Shown here one piece after another: positions 28,947 to 37,922 of a stretch of DNA of 64,000 nucleotides. Source of the DNA: UBA9647 sp963739335 (GTDB lineage Bacteria; Bacteroidota; Ignavibacteria; UBA10030); contig CAVUAC010000089.1 in assembly GCA_963739335.1 (NCBI GenBank), positions 3,831 to 67,830 of the forward strand, written 5' to 3'. Position 1 is the stretch's first letter, and every line of letters begins with the position of its first letter. Position numbers and translations under genes: made by a program. Under the pieces are notes generated by a model. That model was not told the DNA's origin. It made no database searches and saw only the letters and a list, made by a program, of their open reading frames with translations.

Positions 28947-31094
28947 CTACTTTGTAAGAAGTGTATGGACCCCATCCCAGCGTTTGCGAGGCGGAGTCTT
29001 GATGAATTCTTGACACCGTTGGACGTATACTTTCGAAGGGCCATCTTCCGGAGAGATTCTGAGAATCTGACGAAATTCCTTCAGTGCATCCTTGAAGGCG
29101 CGCTTCTGACAAAGATCGATCCCCTTTCCGAACCTGTCGGCAATTTCAAGCGCCGTTGCTTCTGCACTGAGCCGTTCACCCATGAGTTCATAGATAGAGA
29201 TTGGCTCGTCCTTTCCCTTAACTCGAAGTCTATCGAGCGGACGAAGAAGAAACGAATCTGAGATGCGCCTGACGACCGACTCACTAACGATAATCTGTGT
29301 CCCATACACCTTGTTGCAACCCTCAAGTCTGGAGGCAAGGTTTACAGTATCACCGATCGCCGTATAGTCGTGCCGGTCGCTCGACCCCACGTTACCGACA
29401 ACCATTTTGCCTGAATTGATCCCAAGCCTTGTGAGAACCAAGGGGCCACTTCCTGGTACAACTTCTGGCCGCATGCGACCAATATCCAGGGCTGCCTGGC
29501 ATGCCACATATGCGTGATTTTCCAGTGGCAAGGGTGCCCCAAAAACCGCCATGATTGAATCGCCGATGTACTTGTCAACGAGTCCACCCCTGTCGAGTAT
29601 AGTTCTGCTCGCCTCACTGAAGTACGTGTTGAGCATTTCGATCAACTCGGGTGCCGTCATCTTTTCACTGATGCTTGTGAAATCCGCAAGATCCGTAAAC
29701 AACACTGTGGCTTCAATTTCTACTCCACCGAGCTTGACCTCGCCCTTCATTTCGATCACATGATCCACGACTGTGGGACTGAGATAACCGCTGAAAGCTC
29801 GTCGGAGCTGGCGGCGGGCTTTTCCTTCGGTCTGGTAGCTCACGACTGCTGATACCGCAAATGTCAGTGCAATTGCGAACATTGGACCCACCCAGTCAAG
29901 CCAAAGATTCGAGTATTGGAATAACAGAAGAACTGCAACATTCCACGCAGCCACCAAGACGATCGACACTGCCACTGCGATTCTAGGATTTCGGAGACGG
30001 AAGAATGAACCTCCGACGATGAGCGACAAGCATAGAATCGCCAAGACATCAACGAATGAAGGGATTCGACGCAAGAAATGATCGTGCAGTAGGTTACTCA
30101 GGATGGTCGCGGAGATCTCAACGCCGGGATATGGTTCGTACGCCGTAAAGGGTGTATTTCTCAAATCGAACAGGCCGGCCGCGTTCGACCCAACGAAAAC
30201 TATCTTGTCCTTGAATTGCGATGAAGGAACCAGAGGTGTCCTTTGCAGCTCCTCATCCCGAGCCGACGTGAGCAATGCTCCTATCGAGAAGTACGGAAAT
30301 GTGCCCCCAGGCCCCCCTTTGCCATACCACGAAACGAGAAACTGCCCCTTGCTATCCAGTCTGATGCTCTTGTGACCGATTTGGAGCCAGCTGTCTTCAG
30401 CCCGGATGTTCTCGACGTTCTGTGCAATGAGGTATGCAGCAACGCCGAGCTGAGGAACAATTGTATTACGATACTCGTAGAAAAGCGGACAGCGGCGGTA
30501 GACCCCGTCAAAGTCTTCGCGGTAGTCTGCTGACCCAAGAGCCGCAGCAGCCTGTTGGAAAAGCGGAATCGGCAGGCTTGCGAAGGGAACCGGTTGCACA
30601 ACCACGGTGTCGTGTGGTTGACGTACAGTATACCACGGCTTGTACACTAACGGATTGTCTTCCCACAACGGGTCGTCCGAGCGGTGAAATAGGGAAGCAA
30701 GCACAACATTGCCTGATTCCTTCATAGCGCGACCGAATGAGGAATCCGATTCTTCTCCATTCGTATTCGCACGATCAATATCGGGATCAGGAAATAGCAC
30801 GTCAAAGACGACAGCCTTGGCTCCGCCCCGGTGGAAGTAGCGGACGAGTGCCCCGTAGAAATCTCTGGGCCACTTCCAAACAACTCCACCATGCTTGAAT
30901 TCGAGCAGACTCTTTTCATCAATGGCGGTGATGACGATGTTCGTGTCAGCCTTCTGAGGCTTGGCAAACCAATGAAACCGAAGGTCGAGTGATTTCAGTT
31001 CAATCGATTCGAAGCCACCAAGCGTGAACAACGCGACAACAACAACTGCACAGGCCAGAGATATTCCAATACCGTAGACCGTCTTGCTATTCAT
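28947..31094 (-). CDS. CHASE2-domain adenylate cyclase (class III)
   Basis: About 715 residues. ATG 31094 is taken in preference to TTG two codons earlier. An N-terminal membrane segment (IGISLACAVVVVALFTLGG) precedes a periplasmic CHASE2 sensor domain (about 30-330; VFDVLFPDPDID, FVGSNAAGLFDLRNTPF). Three membrane segments follow at about 345-425, then a class III cyclase domain. Catalytic residues are visible: metal-binding Asp in LFTDLADF and GDSIMAVFG, the ATP-selective Lys in VDKYIGD, and the transition-state Asn and Arg in TVNLASRLEG. It should make cAMP in the cytoplasm in response to an envelope signal. The C-terminal ~75 residues look TPR-like. It lies 43-50 bases after the DUF4384 gene. 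Confidence 0.92.
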   Translation of the reverse strand: MNSKTVYGIGISLACAVVVVALFTLGGFESIELKSLDLRFHWFAKPQKADTNIVITAIDEKSLLEFKHGGVVWKWPRDFYGALVRYFHRGGAKAVVFDVLFPDPDIDRANTNGEESDSSFGRAMKESGNVVLASLFHRSDDPLWEDNPLVYKPWYTVRQPHDTVVVQPVPFASLPIPLFQQAAAALGSADYREDFDGVYRRCPLFYEYRNTIVPQLGVAAYLIAQNVENIRAEDSWLQIGHKSIRLDSKGQFLVSWYGKGGPGGTFPYFSIGALLTSARDEELQRTPLVPSSQFKDKIVFVGSNAAGLFDLRNTPFTAYEPYPGVEISATILSNLLHDHFLRRIPSFVDVLAILCLSLIVGGSFFRLRNPRIAVAVSIVLVAAWNVAVLLLFQYSNLWLDWVGPMFAIALTFAVSAVVSYQTEGKARRQLRRAFSGYLSPTVVDHVIEMKGEVKLGGVEIEATVLFTDLADFTSISEKMTAPELIEMLNTYFSEASRTILDRGGLVDKYIGDSIMAVFGAPLPLENHAYVACQAALDIGRMRPEVVPGSGPLVLTRLGINSGKMVVGNVGSSDRHDYTAIGDTVNLASRLEGCNKVYGTQIIVSESVVRRISDSFLLRPLDRLRVKGKDEPISIYELMGERLSAEATALEIADRFGKGIDLCQKRAFKDALKEFRQILRISPEDGPSKVYVQRCQEFIKTPPRKRWDGVHTLLTK

Positions 31095-31143
31095 GACCAA
31101 TCCAAGAATTGTCTCGTCTCACGTCTCACTTGTTACGTTTCAC

Positions 31144-32718
31144 TCATTTCTCCATCGTCGTCATCACCAACCGCGTCTCAGCCTGGAGTGTGCCTTGCTT
31201 GACCTTCTTCATCCCCCGTTGCATTGTCAGAAATCCCTTTAGATCATCTTTCAAAATGTTGTAACCACCAATTTCCTCAGTAGCAATGGGTTCAAATGGC
31301 TCAGTCCTGGCGAACGCCTGAAGGAATTCAGCCCCGTATGGCTCATCACATTCGAATTCCTCCGGGATCTGATATACCATGTTGACCTTCGACTGATCGA
31401 CATAATAGTTGTCAAGAAGGAGTGCTCGTTTGCCATCTGCAAGATGATAAATGAACCGAATGTAACTGGGCAAGTTCACACGCACGTACGCCTGCATCCT
31501 CTCCCCTTTCGTGAAAACCAGATCATCTGTTCCCTTGTTTGTCCATACTTCGAGGCTGAGTCCGCCACCAAGGACCTCACCTGCGTCAAATTGTTTTTGA
31601 TCTCCGAGCGCTGCCTGAAAATTCTGGGGTTTCAGATCCAACCCGGCCTTCTGTACTATTGAATCTCGAACCACGGTCTCTGCCCCGCCAATCAGCCTGC
31701 TATCAGAGACTCGCAGAAGGGATACGATAAACTTGATCACACCTTGTTGTTCCCAGTATGTACCTCGAACTACGTATTTGGCACCCGAAGCTTCTGCCGC
31801 CTCACGCGTCATGTCTCGGGCAGAAGTCTGTGAGATTGCGACCTGCTGAACCGGAGTCCATTTGGCCACCTCATTGAGCTTGTTCTCAAGTACAACTTTG
31901 AAGAACCTTGAGAATGGGCTACCCATCCTCGTATCGCCATACGTCATGGGTGTCACCAGCACTGTTGCATCTTTGATATCGGCTTGCTCCTTAAGGCAGT
32001 ATACGAGATGCCAGGCAACATCTTCAACATGTTCCAGAGGTCTTTGCAGCATCTTGTCCACTGCGTTGCGAACAACGCTAATATCTATATCATCTTTGGT
32101 GACTACTCCTTCAAGCTCCTCGAACACACTAGCAGCCGCTGACTTCGAGGAAAAAAGAATCGCCCGAGTTTCTTCCAGCTGACGGAACAAGAGATAGCAT
32201 GAGAGGTACTCCTCCAGCGCCAACGTTTTCATTGCTCGTTCTTCCGCGGCCTTTCCTGCATTCATTTTTTGGGCGATTCCGATTCGCAACTGTTTTTCCT
32301 TCTCCTGGTAAGTTGTTGCGAGCCTTTCCCTTGAGACATACGCCAGGGCGTATGACATCTCTTCGTTGTCGTCGTAGTAGGACTTGACGTCAAGACCTTG
32401 TATCTCAAGTGAGGAAGTTGATTGCGTCGCGCTTGTGAAATACGACGAAACTTTTTGATTTCGCTCTTCGGTAACGGAACCGACACTACTTTGGAGCTTG
32501 ACACGAATGCTCTGAATCAGATTCCCCTTTGCAGTTTCCACTGCTCTTTGCAGACTCTGCGAGCGGTCATTTTCCCCGCTCACCTTGCTCATGCCAAAAC
32601 CGAGCAAATAGAGCTGGTCCGGGTAAGTCGAGGACTTCCCATAGTTTCTCACCCAATCCGGCTTCTGGGCAAGGGCGAGAGACGACAAAGTCAGCAAAAT
32701 AAAGATAGTTTGTTTCAT
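31144..32718 (-). CDS. Exported LPP20-like / DUF4384 protein
   Basis: 524 residues with a Sec signal (MKQTIFILLTLSSLALAQ). Residues about 20-160 resemble the LPP20 lipoprotein family (PDWVRNYGKSSTYPDQLYLL, GNLIQSIRVKLQSSV), though without a lipobox Cys. The middle resembles a CsgG/FlgO-type domain (GSGAKYVVRGTYWEQQG-like region). The last ~150 residues fit DUF4384 (FTKGERMQAYVRVNLPSYIR, YHLADGKRALLLDNYYVD). Such proteins are usually periplasmic and accompany caspase-like or other regulated proteases. It sits 12 bases after the smaller LPP20-like gene. The role is inferred; its repeated partnership with signalling genes suggests an envelope stress sensor. Confidence 0.8.
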   Translation of the reverse strand: MKQTIFILLTLSSLALAQKPDWVRNYGKSSTYPDQLYLLGFGMSKVSGENDRSQSLQRAVETAKGNLIQSIRVKLQSSVGSVTEERNQKVSSYFTSATQSTSSLEIQGLDVKSYYDDNEEMSYALAYVSRERLATTYQEKEKQLRIGIAQKMNAGKAAEERAMKTLALEEYLSCYLLFRQLEETRAILFSSKSAAASVFEELEGVVTKDDIDISVVRNAVDKMLQRPLEHVEDVAWHLVYCLKEQADIKDATVLVTPMTYGDTRMGSPFSRFFKVVLENKLNEVAKWTPVQQVAISQTSARDMTREAAEASGAKYVVRGTYWEQQGVIKFIVSLLRVSDSRLIGGAETVVRDSIVQKAGLDLKPQNFQAALGDQKQFDAGEVLGGGLSLEVWTNKGTDDLVFTKGERMQAYVRVNLPSYIRFIYHLADGKRALLLDNYYVDQSKVNMVYQIPEEFECDEPYGAEFLQAFARTEPFEPIATEEIGGYNILKDDLKGFLTMQRGMKKVKQGTLQAETRLVMTTMEK

Positions 32719-32730
32719 CGTTTCCAGCGT

Positions 32731-33486
32731 TCAGTTTGGCTTGGGTGTTCGCGATAGAACGTAGAATATTTTCTTATTCGTATCGATCCAACGGGCCATC
32801 ACTTCAATGTTTCGCAGGGTCACTTCCAACTGTTCTTGCCGAATTTCCTGTCCCTCTCTTGCTGTGCTTTTTTGGAGCGATCGCACAGAGACGGTGAGCG
32901 TCCGAGCGAGATTGCGCCGGGCGATGCGTTCAGCTTCGATCCAAGAGCTTGTCTCATAGTAGTATTGAGGGGCTACCCCAACGGCATAACAATATTTCTC
33001 GTCCTTGGGCGGCGTGTCACTCCACTCAGGATGGGTTTTGAGGAGCGGAAGCCGCGTGCGTTCCACCTCGTCGATCCTGCAAGTTGTATCCCCGAGAAGG
33101 ACCATGACAATATTGGCATTGACATAGGTATCCAGCAGCGAAACAAATGAAGGGGCGGATTTCATGGCCGTCGTGTCAAAGTCTTCTCGAAAATCCGCCC
33201 CCATCCAAAACGTACCGGCTTCAGTACTCCAGAACACCTGGCCGCCGACAATGCGGGAGATCCTGTTTCTCGAATAGTTCTCATAAGCGTTGCGAATAGC
33301 GTGGGCAACTGCAGAATCTGCATAGAACGAGGAATTGGCATAACCAATCGTCGTTCCCGTGCATTTCGTCGATCCTTGACTAAGGAACCAGTTGGGATAG
33401 ACTTGTCCCCAGGCTGCCTGGTCAGCAAGCAGTGCTATGAGCGCCAGAACAAACGCTCTGCAAAACGCTGTGAATCTGATCCTCAT
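32731..33486 (-). CDS. Exported LPP20-like protein
   Basis: 251 residues with an N-terminal signal segment (FTAFCRAFVLALIALLADQA). Its C-terminal half (CYAVGVAPQYYYETSSWIEA, RRNLARTLTVSVRSLQKS) follows the LPP20/DUF-type pattern also seen in the two flanking genes. It overlaps the upstream lipoprotein gene by four bases (ATGA), which indicates coupling. It lies 12 bases before the DUF4384 gene. No lipobox or enzymatic motif is visible. Function unknown; probably part of a periplasmic complex with its neighbours. Confidence 0.75.
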   Translation of the reverse strand: MRIRFTAFCRAFVLALIALLADQAAWGQVYPNWFLSQGSTKCTGTTIGYANSSFYADSAVAHAIRNAYENYSRNRISRIVGGQVFWSTEAGTFWMGADFREDFDTTAMKSAPSFVSLLDTYVNANIVMVLLGDTTCRIDEVERTRLPLLKTHPEWSDTPPKDEKYCYAVGVAPQYYYETSSWIEAERIARRNLARTLTVSVRSLQKSTAREGQEIRQEQLEVTLRNIEVMARWIDTNKKIFYVLSRTPKPN

Positions 33487-34061
33487 TGCTGAGGCTGTTG
33501 GCTCTTCTTGAAGTCGTCGTATTTCTTGACCTCATCATCTAGTTCCTTGAAGGCCTGTGAAGCACGGAAGCGAGTGTACATCTGTTCGTTACTCTTGATC
33601 TGTTGCATCAAAGCAGCATTCGCGGCCCCGATGGGGTACTCCACAAGCACGTACACCCTCCAGCCATCGCCATCTTTGAATTGTTGCTGCTTGCTCACGC
33701 GGCTTCCCGTGAGGGAGGTGGAGACCACCGTTTTGCTTGCCTGGGTAAACATGTCGAGCAACTGGGCATTTCCGGTGGTACCGGTTTCTTCCGTGAAGCG
33801 CTTCTGCAGTCCGGAAATCTTTGTTTCAACCTGACGCCCGATTTCTACTCTGGCCCCCTGTGTCGCTTTGTCCACAGCCAGCTGCAAATCTTGAGACACC
33901 TGGGTATTTGGCGCGAAGAAGAAATTTGGATCTTTGGGGACATTCAGGTACCAGTCCGGCACATTTCCAGCATCTGTAGATTGCATCGATTTGGACCCAC
34001 CGCAACCGACCATTGCCAACGCGAAAACCATTGCCGTGCAAGACAACATGATTGTACGCAT
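33483..34061 (-). CDS. LPP20-family lipoprotein
   Basis: 192 residues. The signal peptide with lipobox (MRTIMLSCTAMVFALAMVGC) marks an outer-membrane lipoprotein. The mature part (PDWYLNVPKDPNFFFAPNTQ, DKATQGARVEIGRQVETKIS) is typical of LPP20-like proteins, and VYVLVEYPIGAANAAL is near the end. The C-terminus is helical and rich in Lys and Gln. A TAGGAGG site stands before the start. It precedes two related genes with overlapping or near-touching ends, so the three are co-expressed. Known relatives are structural or surface antigens; no catalytic role is expected. Confidence 0.82.
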   Translation of the reverse strand: MRTIMLSCTAMVFALAMVGCGGSKSMQSTDAGNVPDWYLNVPKDPNFFFAPNTQVSQDLQLAVDKATQGARVEIGRQVETKISGLQKRFTEETGTTGNAQLLDMFTQASKTVVSTSLTGSRVSKQQQFKDGDGWRVYVLVEYPIGAANAALMQQIKSNEQMYTRFRASQAFKELDDEVKKYDDFKKSQQPQQ

Positions 34062-34221
34062 ACAGCCTCCTAGGTTTGGTGAATGAGTGTTTGGGAATTG
34101 AGGAATTGAATACGATTGTCGCTTGATTCTCCCGTCAGCGGGAAGGGCAAGCTCCCTTGATTCGTAATGAGAGCCTTCGATTCGACTGCCGGTGCACAGT
34201 CAGGCTCACACTGCGATTGTC

Positions 34222-35715
34222 TTACTGCTGCTGTCGATTTGCGAAATTGATAATATTAGGTTTCACTGTCTTGAATTGTGGCATACAACGACCAACATCT
34301 GCTTGGATGTATGTTGGATCGCAAATTACGTAACTCTTACCTTGAAATACAACCGAGTCCCCGCTCAAGCTTGTGCTGAACATCACAGCGGTGGCGATGT
34401 GACTGGGATAGTCAAGGCCAATAACTTCAAGGCCCAGTAGCTGCTTCACCAAGAAAGCAAACAAAATCGCTCGATCCTCACAGTCTGAATAGGGATAGTA
34501 AACTGTCTCCTCCGGAAAGAACGGCTTTTCCCATCCAAACTGCTCCTGATCGGTTCGATACTCGAAGGCAGTCTGAACAAACCGCAGCAGGATGTTCACC
34601 GCCTCTATTTCGCTCTTCCCCTCTACGATCGGCTTAAACCCCGCAACGAGCGACCGTATTGCTTCGGGTGAGGGCAACGACGTGAAGTAAACTTCGAAAT
34701 TGGTCTGTGGATAGTACTCGAAGAAGCTCACAGCATCGCGGTTATAGTCAATTGGTACGCTGTACGTACGACCATCATATTCAAATTTGAGGTTTTTCTT
34801 TCCGACCCGATCACCGAGAACCGGTGCATTCATGACTGAAAAATCCGTCGGCCTTTCCGCCCCCGGATACGAGCCATCGTAGCTGTAGAGCACCTTTTCA
34901 ATCGGCTTTGCGCCAGCTTCAAGCGGCACAGCATAGTACTTTTTGTCTTCCTTCCCGATCATGAAGTAGCTGATATGGTATAAACTGTTGGGAGTCGGCA
35001 GCAGTAGGTATATTTTTCCTTCGCTGTATCCCACTCGTGCATCATATGCGGATTTTGACAACAGGAACCACGTCGTGAGCACTGCCTCGTTTTGAGCTCC
35101 CGAATAGAACTGCTTGCACCATTGATAGAGAAGCTGGCAATACCCCCAGTCGTTCAATCCCATCCGTTTGCGTTGATGCTGCAACTCCGACACAAGCCCA
35201 TCGTAGTCTGTGCGACTCAAGCCAGCCCAAAACGCGCCGATTGATTCCTTGTTTACTTCCTTACCAAGCATCGGTTTCTGCTCGATGTTGTATCCGATAC
35301 TTATATTCATCCCAAAAAAATCCACCGCTAGAGAATGCTTCGCCTCCACATTCGTTTCCTCCGGTTTCACGCGATCTCCGACAGGATTGTCCTGCGGCTT
35401 TGGAACCGGGATATCTTTGACCACAGGTGCGTTTTCGTTTACGGGTTCAGTCGGGCGTACCGAAGGCGGTTGATAGACGGGAAGTTTCATCGGTTTCGGT
35501 TTCTCATCTCGAATGAGCCCGCTGAACGCTTTCATCTGCTTCCATTCCTGACTGAGGAATTGAACAAATTCTTTGTCCCGCGCGTCCTTGAAATCTTGAT
35601 ACTCCGCTTGCTGCTTCTTGAGCCACTTCTGGTATTCTGCAGGATCCTGTCCCCAAACCGTCTGGAGACAGAGAAATCCAACGCCCCAGAGAATTGTCTG
35701 ATTTCTCAGATTCAT
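34222..35715 (-). CDS. Exported transglutaminase-like protein
   Basis: About 497 residues from ATG 35715, chosen for the AAGGAAGGCGGAGG tract just upstream and the signal peptide that follows (NQTILWGVGFLCLQTVWG). The first ~120 mature residues are a charged coiled region and a Pro-rich linker. The C-terminal ~250 residues resemble the transglutaminase-like cysteine protease fold, with a Cys-His-Asp arrangement visible in YPYSDCEDRAILFAFLV, GLDYPSHIATAV and YVICDPTYIQADVG. It is the first gene of the signalling run, separated by 160 bases from the LPP20 lipoprotein gene, so it could be its own transcript or the operon head. Substrate unknown; proteolysis or amide transfer in the periplasm is inferred. 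Confidence 0.78.
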   Translation of the reverse strand: MNLRNQTILWGVGFLCLQTVWGQDPAEYQKWLKKQQAEYQDFKDARDKEFVQFLSQEWKQMKAFSGLIRDEKPKPMKLPVYQPPSVRPTEPVNENAPVVKDIPVPKPQDNPVGDRVKPEETNVEAKHSLAVDFFGMNISIGYNIEQKPMLGKEVNKESIGAFWAGLSRTDYDGLVSELQHQRKRMGLNDWGYCQLLYQWCKQFYSGAQNEAVLTTWFLLSKSAYDARVGYSEGKIYLLLPTPNSLYHISYFMIGKEDKKYYAVPLEAGAKPIEKVLYSYDGSYPGAERPTDFSVMNAPVLGDRVGKKNLKFEYDGRTYSVPIDYNRDAVSFFEYYPQTNFEVYFTSLPSPEAIRSLVAGFKPIVEGKSEIEAVNILLRFVQTAFEYRTDQEQFGWEKPFFPEETVYYPYSDCEDRAILFAFLVKQLLGLEVIGLDYPSHIATAVMFSTSLSGDSVVFQGKSYVICDPTYIQADVGRCMPQFKTVKPNIINFANRQQQ

Positions 35716-36168
35716 CCTCCGCCTTCCTTTGTTTGCCAGAATGAACCGTATGCGCAGCACTCCGTAATTGCTGCTCATGAACACAAAAACCTCCTTCATC
35801 GCATTTGCGAATCCAGAGGTTTCAATCCCGCATTCCACGGGTCAGAATCAGTTTTCAAAGGCGGGCACGTGTTGTACTAACATACGGCAGCCTTGCCTTA
35901 ATGTCAACGTCCGGAAAGAACCGACAAAGAGATACTCAATGTTTACAGGCACAGACACGATGGCCCCATCGGACCTGCCCCCTGTTGCGGTGCCAATGTT
36001 AAGTTAGTTGATTTGTTGAGCCCTTGGAAGCTGAGAAGACAAAGTCATTCGATGTCGGCGGTCTATCCGCGCGGGAGCTTCATTCCGCGATTGCAGCCAT
36101 CGGCTTCGCTTGCCACGGTGCTTGCAGTTAGAACCAAGCGATCACTCACCCCGATCGATGGTATCAGC
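35716..36168. other. Intergenic stretch left of the IS element
   Basis: This holds the region upstream of the transglutaminase-like gene and the flank into which the IS630 element inserted. No gene with start, length and family-like sequence is seen. The promoter of the downstream run should be here, within 35720-35950, but I cannot mark boxes with confidence. Confidence 0.5.
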
Positions 36169-37256
36169 TAGTGTCGTGTGTCGGAGATTCGTTGACAAAG
36201 TCGCTGGATCTTGGCAAGGATTGAGTCAGCAGTTGCGGTCCAGATGAATGGATGTGGGTGTTTGTTGTATCGCTGGACATAGCGGTCAATCATTGCGACA
36301 AGTTCTTTGACACTGCCGAACGTTCCCCGGCGAATGGCCTGTTGGGTAATGATGTTGAACCAAATCTCCACTTGGTTGAGCCACGAGGCATAGGTTGGGG
36401 TGTAATGGACTTGATAGCGAGGATGCCTTGCCAACCATCGTTTCACGGATGGATGCTTGTGTGTGGCGTAGTTGTCCACAACGAGATGGACATCAAACTT
36501 TTCAGGAACATTGGCATCAATCTGTTTCAAAAAACTCAGATACTCTTGGTGGCGGTGCCGACGCTTGCAGGCGGTCATCACATCTCCGGAGGCAATGTTC
36601 AGCGCTGCGAAGAGCGTTGTGGTCCCATGGCGAATGTAATTATGAGTGACCCCTTCGGCATATCCGAGCCCTATGGGAAGCATAGGCTGTGTACGATCCA
36701 GTGCTTGGATCTGGCTTTTTTCGTCCACGCACAATACCATGGCCTTATCCGGAGGGCTGAGATAGAGCCCCACGATATCTCGGACCTTCTCGATGAAGAA
36801 TGGATCGGTTGAGAGTTGAAAATGCCGTTGCCGATGCGGCTGAAGCCCAAAGGCTTGCCAGATACGATGCACTGTTTTCAATGAAACACCAGCTTCCCGC
36901 GCCATAGTGCGCAGAGACCATTGAGTTCTGTTCTTGGGCTTGGTCTTCAGCGTCTTGCGGACAACAAGGGCAACTCGTTCGTCGGCAATCGTGCGTGGCC
37001 GACCGGGTCGCAATGCTTCATCTAGGCCTTGAACACCAAAATCCAGATATCGCTGGCGCCATTTACCAACGCAGGGCTTGCTAAGATGCAAACGCTCTGA
37101 AATCTCCGTATTCGTCTTGCCCTCGGCCGCAAGCAGAACGATGTTGGCACGTTCAACAAGTCCGTGTGGAATGGTACGAGAATGAGAAAGCGCCGTCAAT
37201 TGCATACGCTGCTCTTCATCGAGGACTAAGCGCTTCTTGGGGCGTCCGGTAATCAT
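36168..37256 (-). CDS. IS630-family transposase
   Basis: 362 residues, full length for IS630. An N-terminal helix-turn-helix region (NTEISERLHLSKPCVGKWRQ) is followed by a second helical part (REAGVSLKTVHRIWQAFGL) and a DDE catalytic core with Asp in LCVDEKSQIQ, Asp in LVVDNYATHK and Glu in YASWLNQVEIW. It binds the terminal inverted repeats and moves the element by cut-and-paste into TA. The frame runs through the left inverted repeat, and its stop codon TAG is completed by the TA target plus one flanking base. The gene is intact. Its codon use looks similar to its neighbours. Confidence 0.95.
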   Translation of the reverse strand: MITGRPKKRLVLDEEQRMQLTALSHSRTIPHGLVERANIVLLAAEGKTNTEISERLHLSKPCVGKWRQRYLDFGVQGLDEALRPGRPRTIADERVALVVRKTLKTKPKNRTQWSLRTMAREAGVSLKTVHRIWQAFGLQPHRQRHFQLSTDPFFIEKVRDIVGLYLSPPDKAMVLCVDEKSQIQALDRTQPMLPIGLGYAEGVTHNYIRHGTTTLFAALNIASGDVMTACKRRHRHQEYLSFLKQIDANVPEKFDVHLVVDNYATHKHPSVKRWLARHPRYQVHYTPTYASWLNQVEIWFNIITQQAIRRGTFGSVKELVAMIDRYVQRYNKHPHPFIWTATADSILAKIQRLCQRISDTRH

Positions 37257-37335
37257 GGGTCTCCTCCATAATACGTGATAAACCCATGATACGAAATCTC
37301 CAAGACTTAATAAACATATTTATGACACACTACAC
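36171..37335 (-). mobile_element. IS630-type insertion sequence
   Basis: About 1,165 bases. The left end starts GTGTCGTGTGTC and the right end is its inverse GACACACTACAC, so the terminal inverted repeats match at 11 of 12 positions. Both ends are flanked by TA (36169-36170 and 37336-37337), the duplicated target typical of IS630/Tc1-mariner elements. It carries a single intact transposase and lies between the signalling run and the galactan locus. No other copy was seen in the window. Confidence 0.92.
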
Positions 37336-37710
37336 TAGGAGGGAAAAGCACAATACCTAAAACGCGGTATTTTTTTTGGTTGAAGAAATCGCCGTATCTG
37401 CTGGAATGACAATTTATTAACGCGTAGTTACGGCCAATCCGAACGGATCAGGCCCCGCCGCAAGAGATCCGTGTCAAACAGGTGCTTTCCCAGATTGTTG
37501 TTGTCAGGAATAAAGAGAAACGGCAGCCATATAAGTTGTGACTGCCGTGACCAGGCGGGCGAGATTAGAGGTTGCAGCTGAAGTTTATCCCGCCGATCTG
37601 CAGCGGGGGTTATGAACTCGAGGAGCGCGACAACGCAGATCGCTCGTGGGCCCAGACGATAACTGAGAAGTGATCGAAAATAAGTGGAACACCCCGTATT
37701 GTTATTGTAG

Positions 37711-37763
37711 TTGTAGCTCGGTGACCACCAGCAAGCTTACTGGGTGCAGAAGGTTCCCTTTAG
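37711..37763. repeat. Dispersed intergenic repeat, copy C
   Basis: Core TAGCTCGGTGACCACCAGC followed by AAGCTTACTGGGTGCAGAAGG and TTCCCTTTAG, nearly identical to copies at 14010 and 19205. On the minus strand a short frame starting at ATG 37846 (MANKSKKKARTN...) precedes it, as in copy B. Confidence 0.6.
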
Positions 37764-37854
37764 GAGAACACCATAATTGACAATTATTAATTGAAAATTG
37801 ACAATTGACAATTTGTCCGCGCCTTCTTCTTAGATTTGTTGGCCATCAAAACAA

Positions 37855-37888
37855 AAGAGGCAATTCCAGGTATCCGGGATTGCCTCTT
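37855..37888 (-). terminator. Terminator-like hairpin, fourth copy
   Basis: AAGAGGCAATTCC and GGGATTGCCTCTT stem with loop AGGTATCC, about 35 bases beyond the stop of the GH2 gene. TTTTGTTTT follows on the minus strand, as expected for an intrinsic terminator. Confidence 0.68.
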
Positions 37889-37922
37889 CGCTTTTCTCCG
37901 TCACAACCAAGACCCGCGTTCG

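Larger units (their letters stand above)
37338..37922. other. Intergenic stretch right of the IS element
   Basis: No supported gene. It holds a short hairpin followed by T8 (AATACC...GGTATT at about 37353-37380), partially repeated near 61580-61605, plus repeat copy C (37711-37763), AATTGACAATT palindromes (37770-37812) and a terminator-like hairpin (37855-37888) that ends the GH2 gene. Confidence 0.55.

Noticed and set aside
36252..36812. Plus-strand 186-codon frame in the IS element
   Set aside because: Antisense to the intact transposase with no start signal or family-like sequence.
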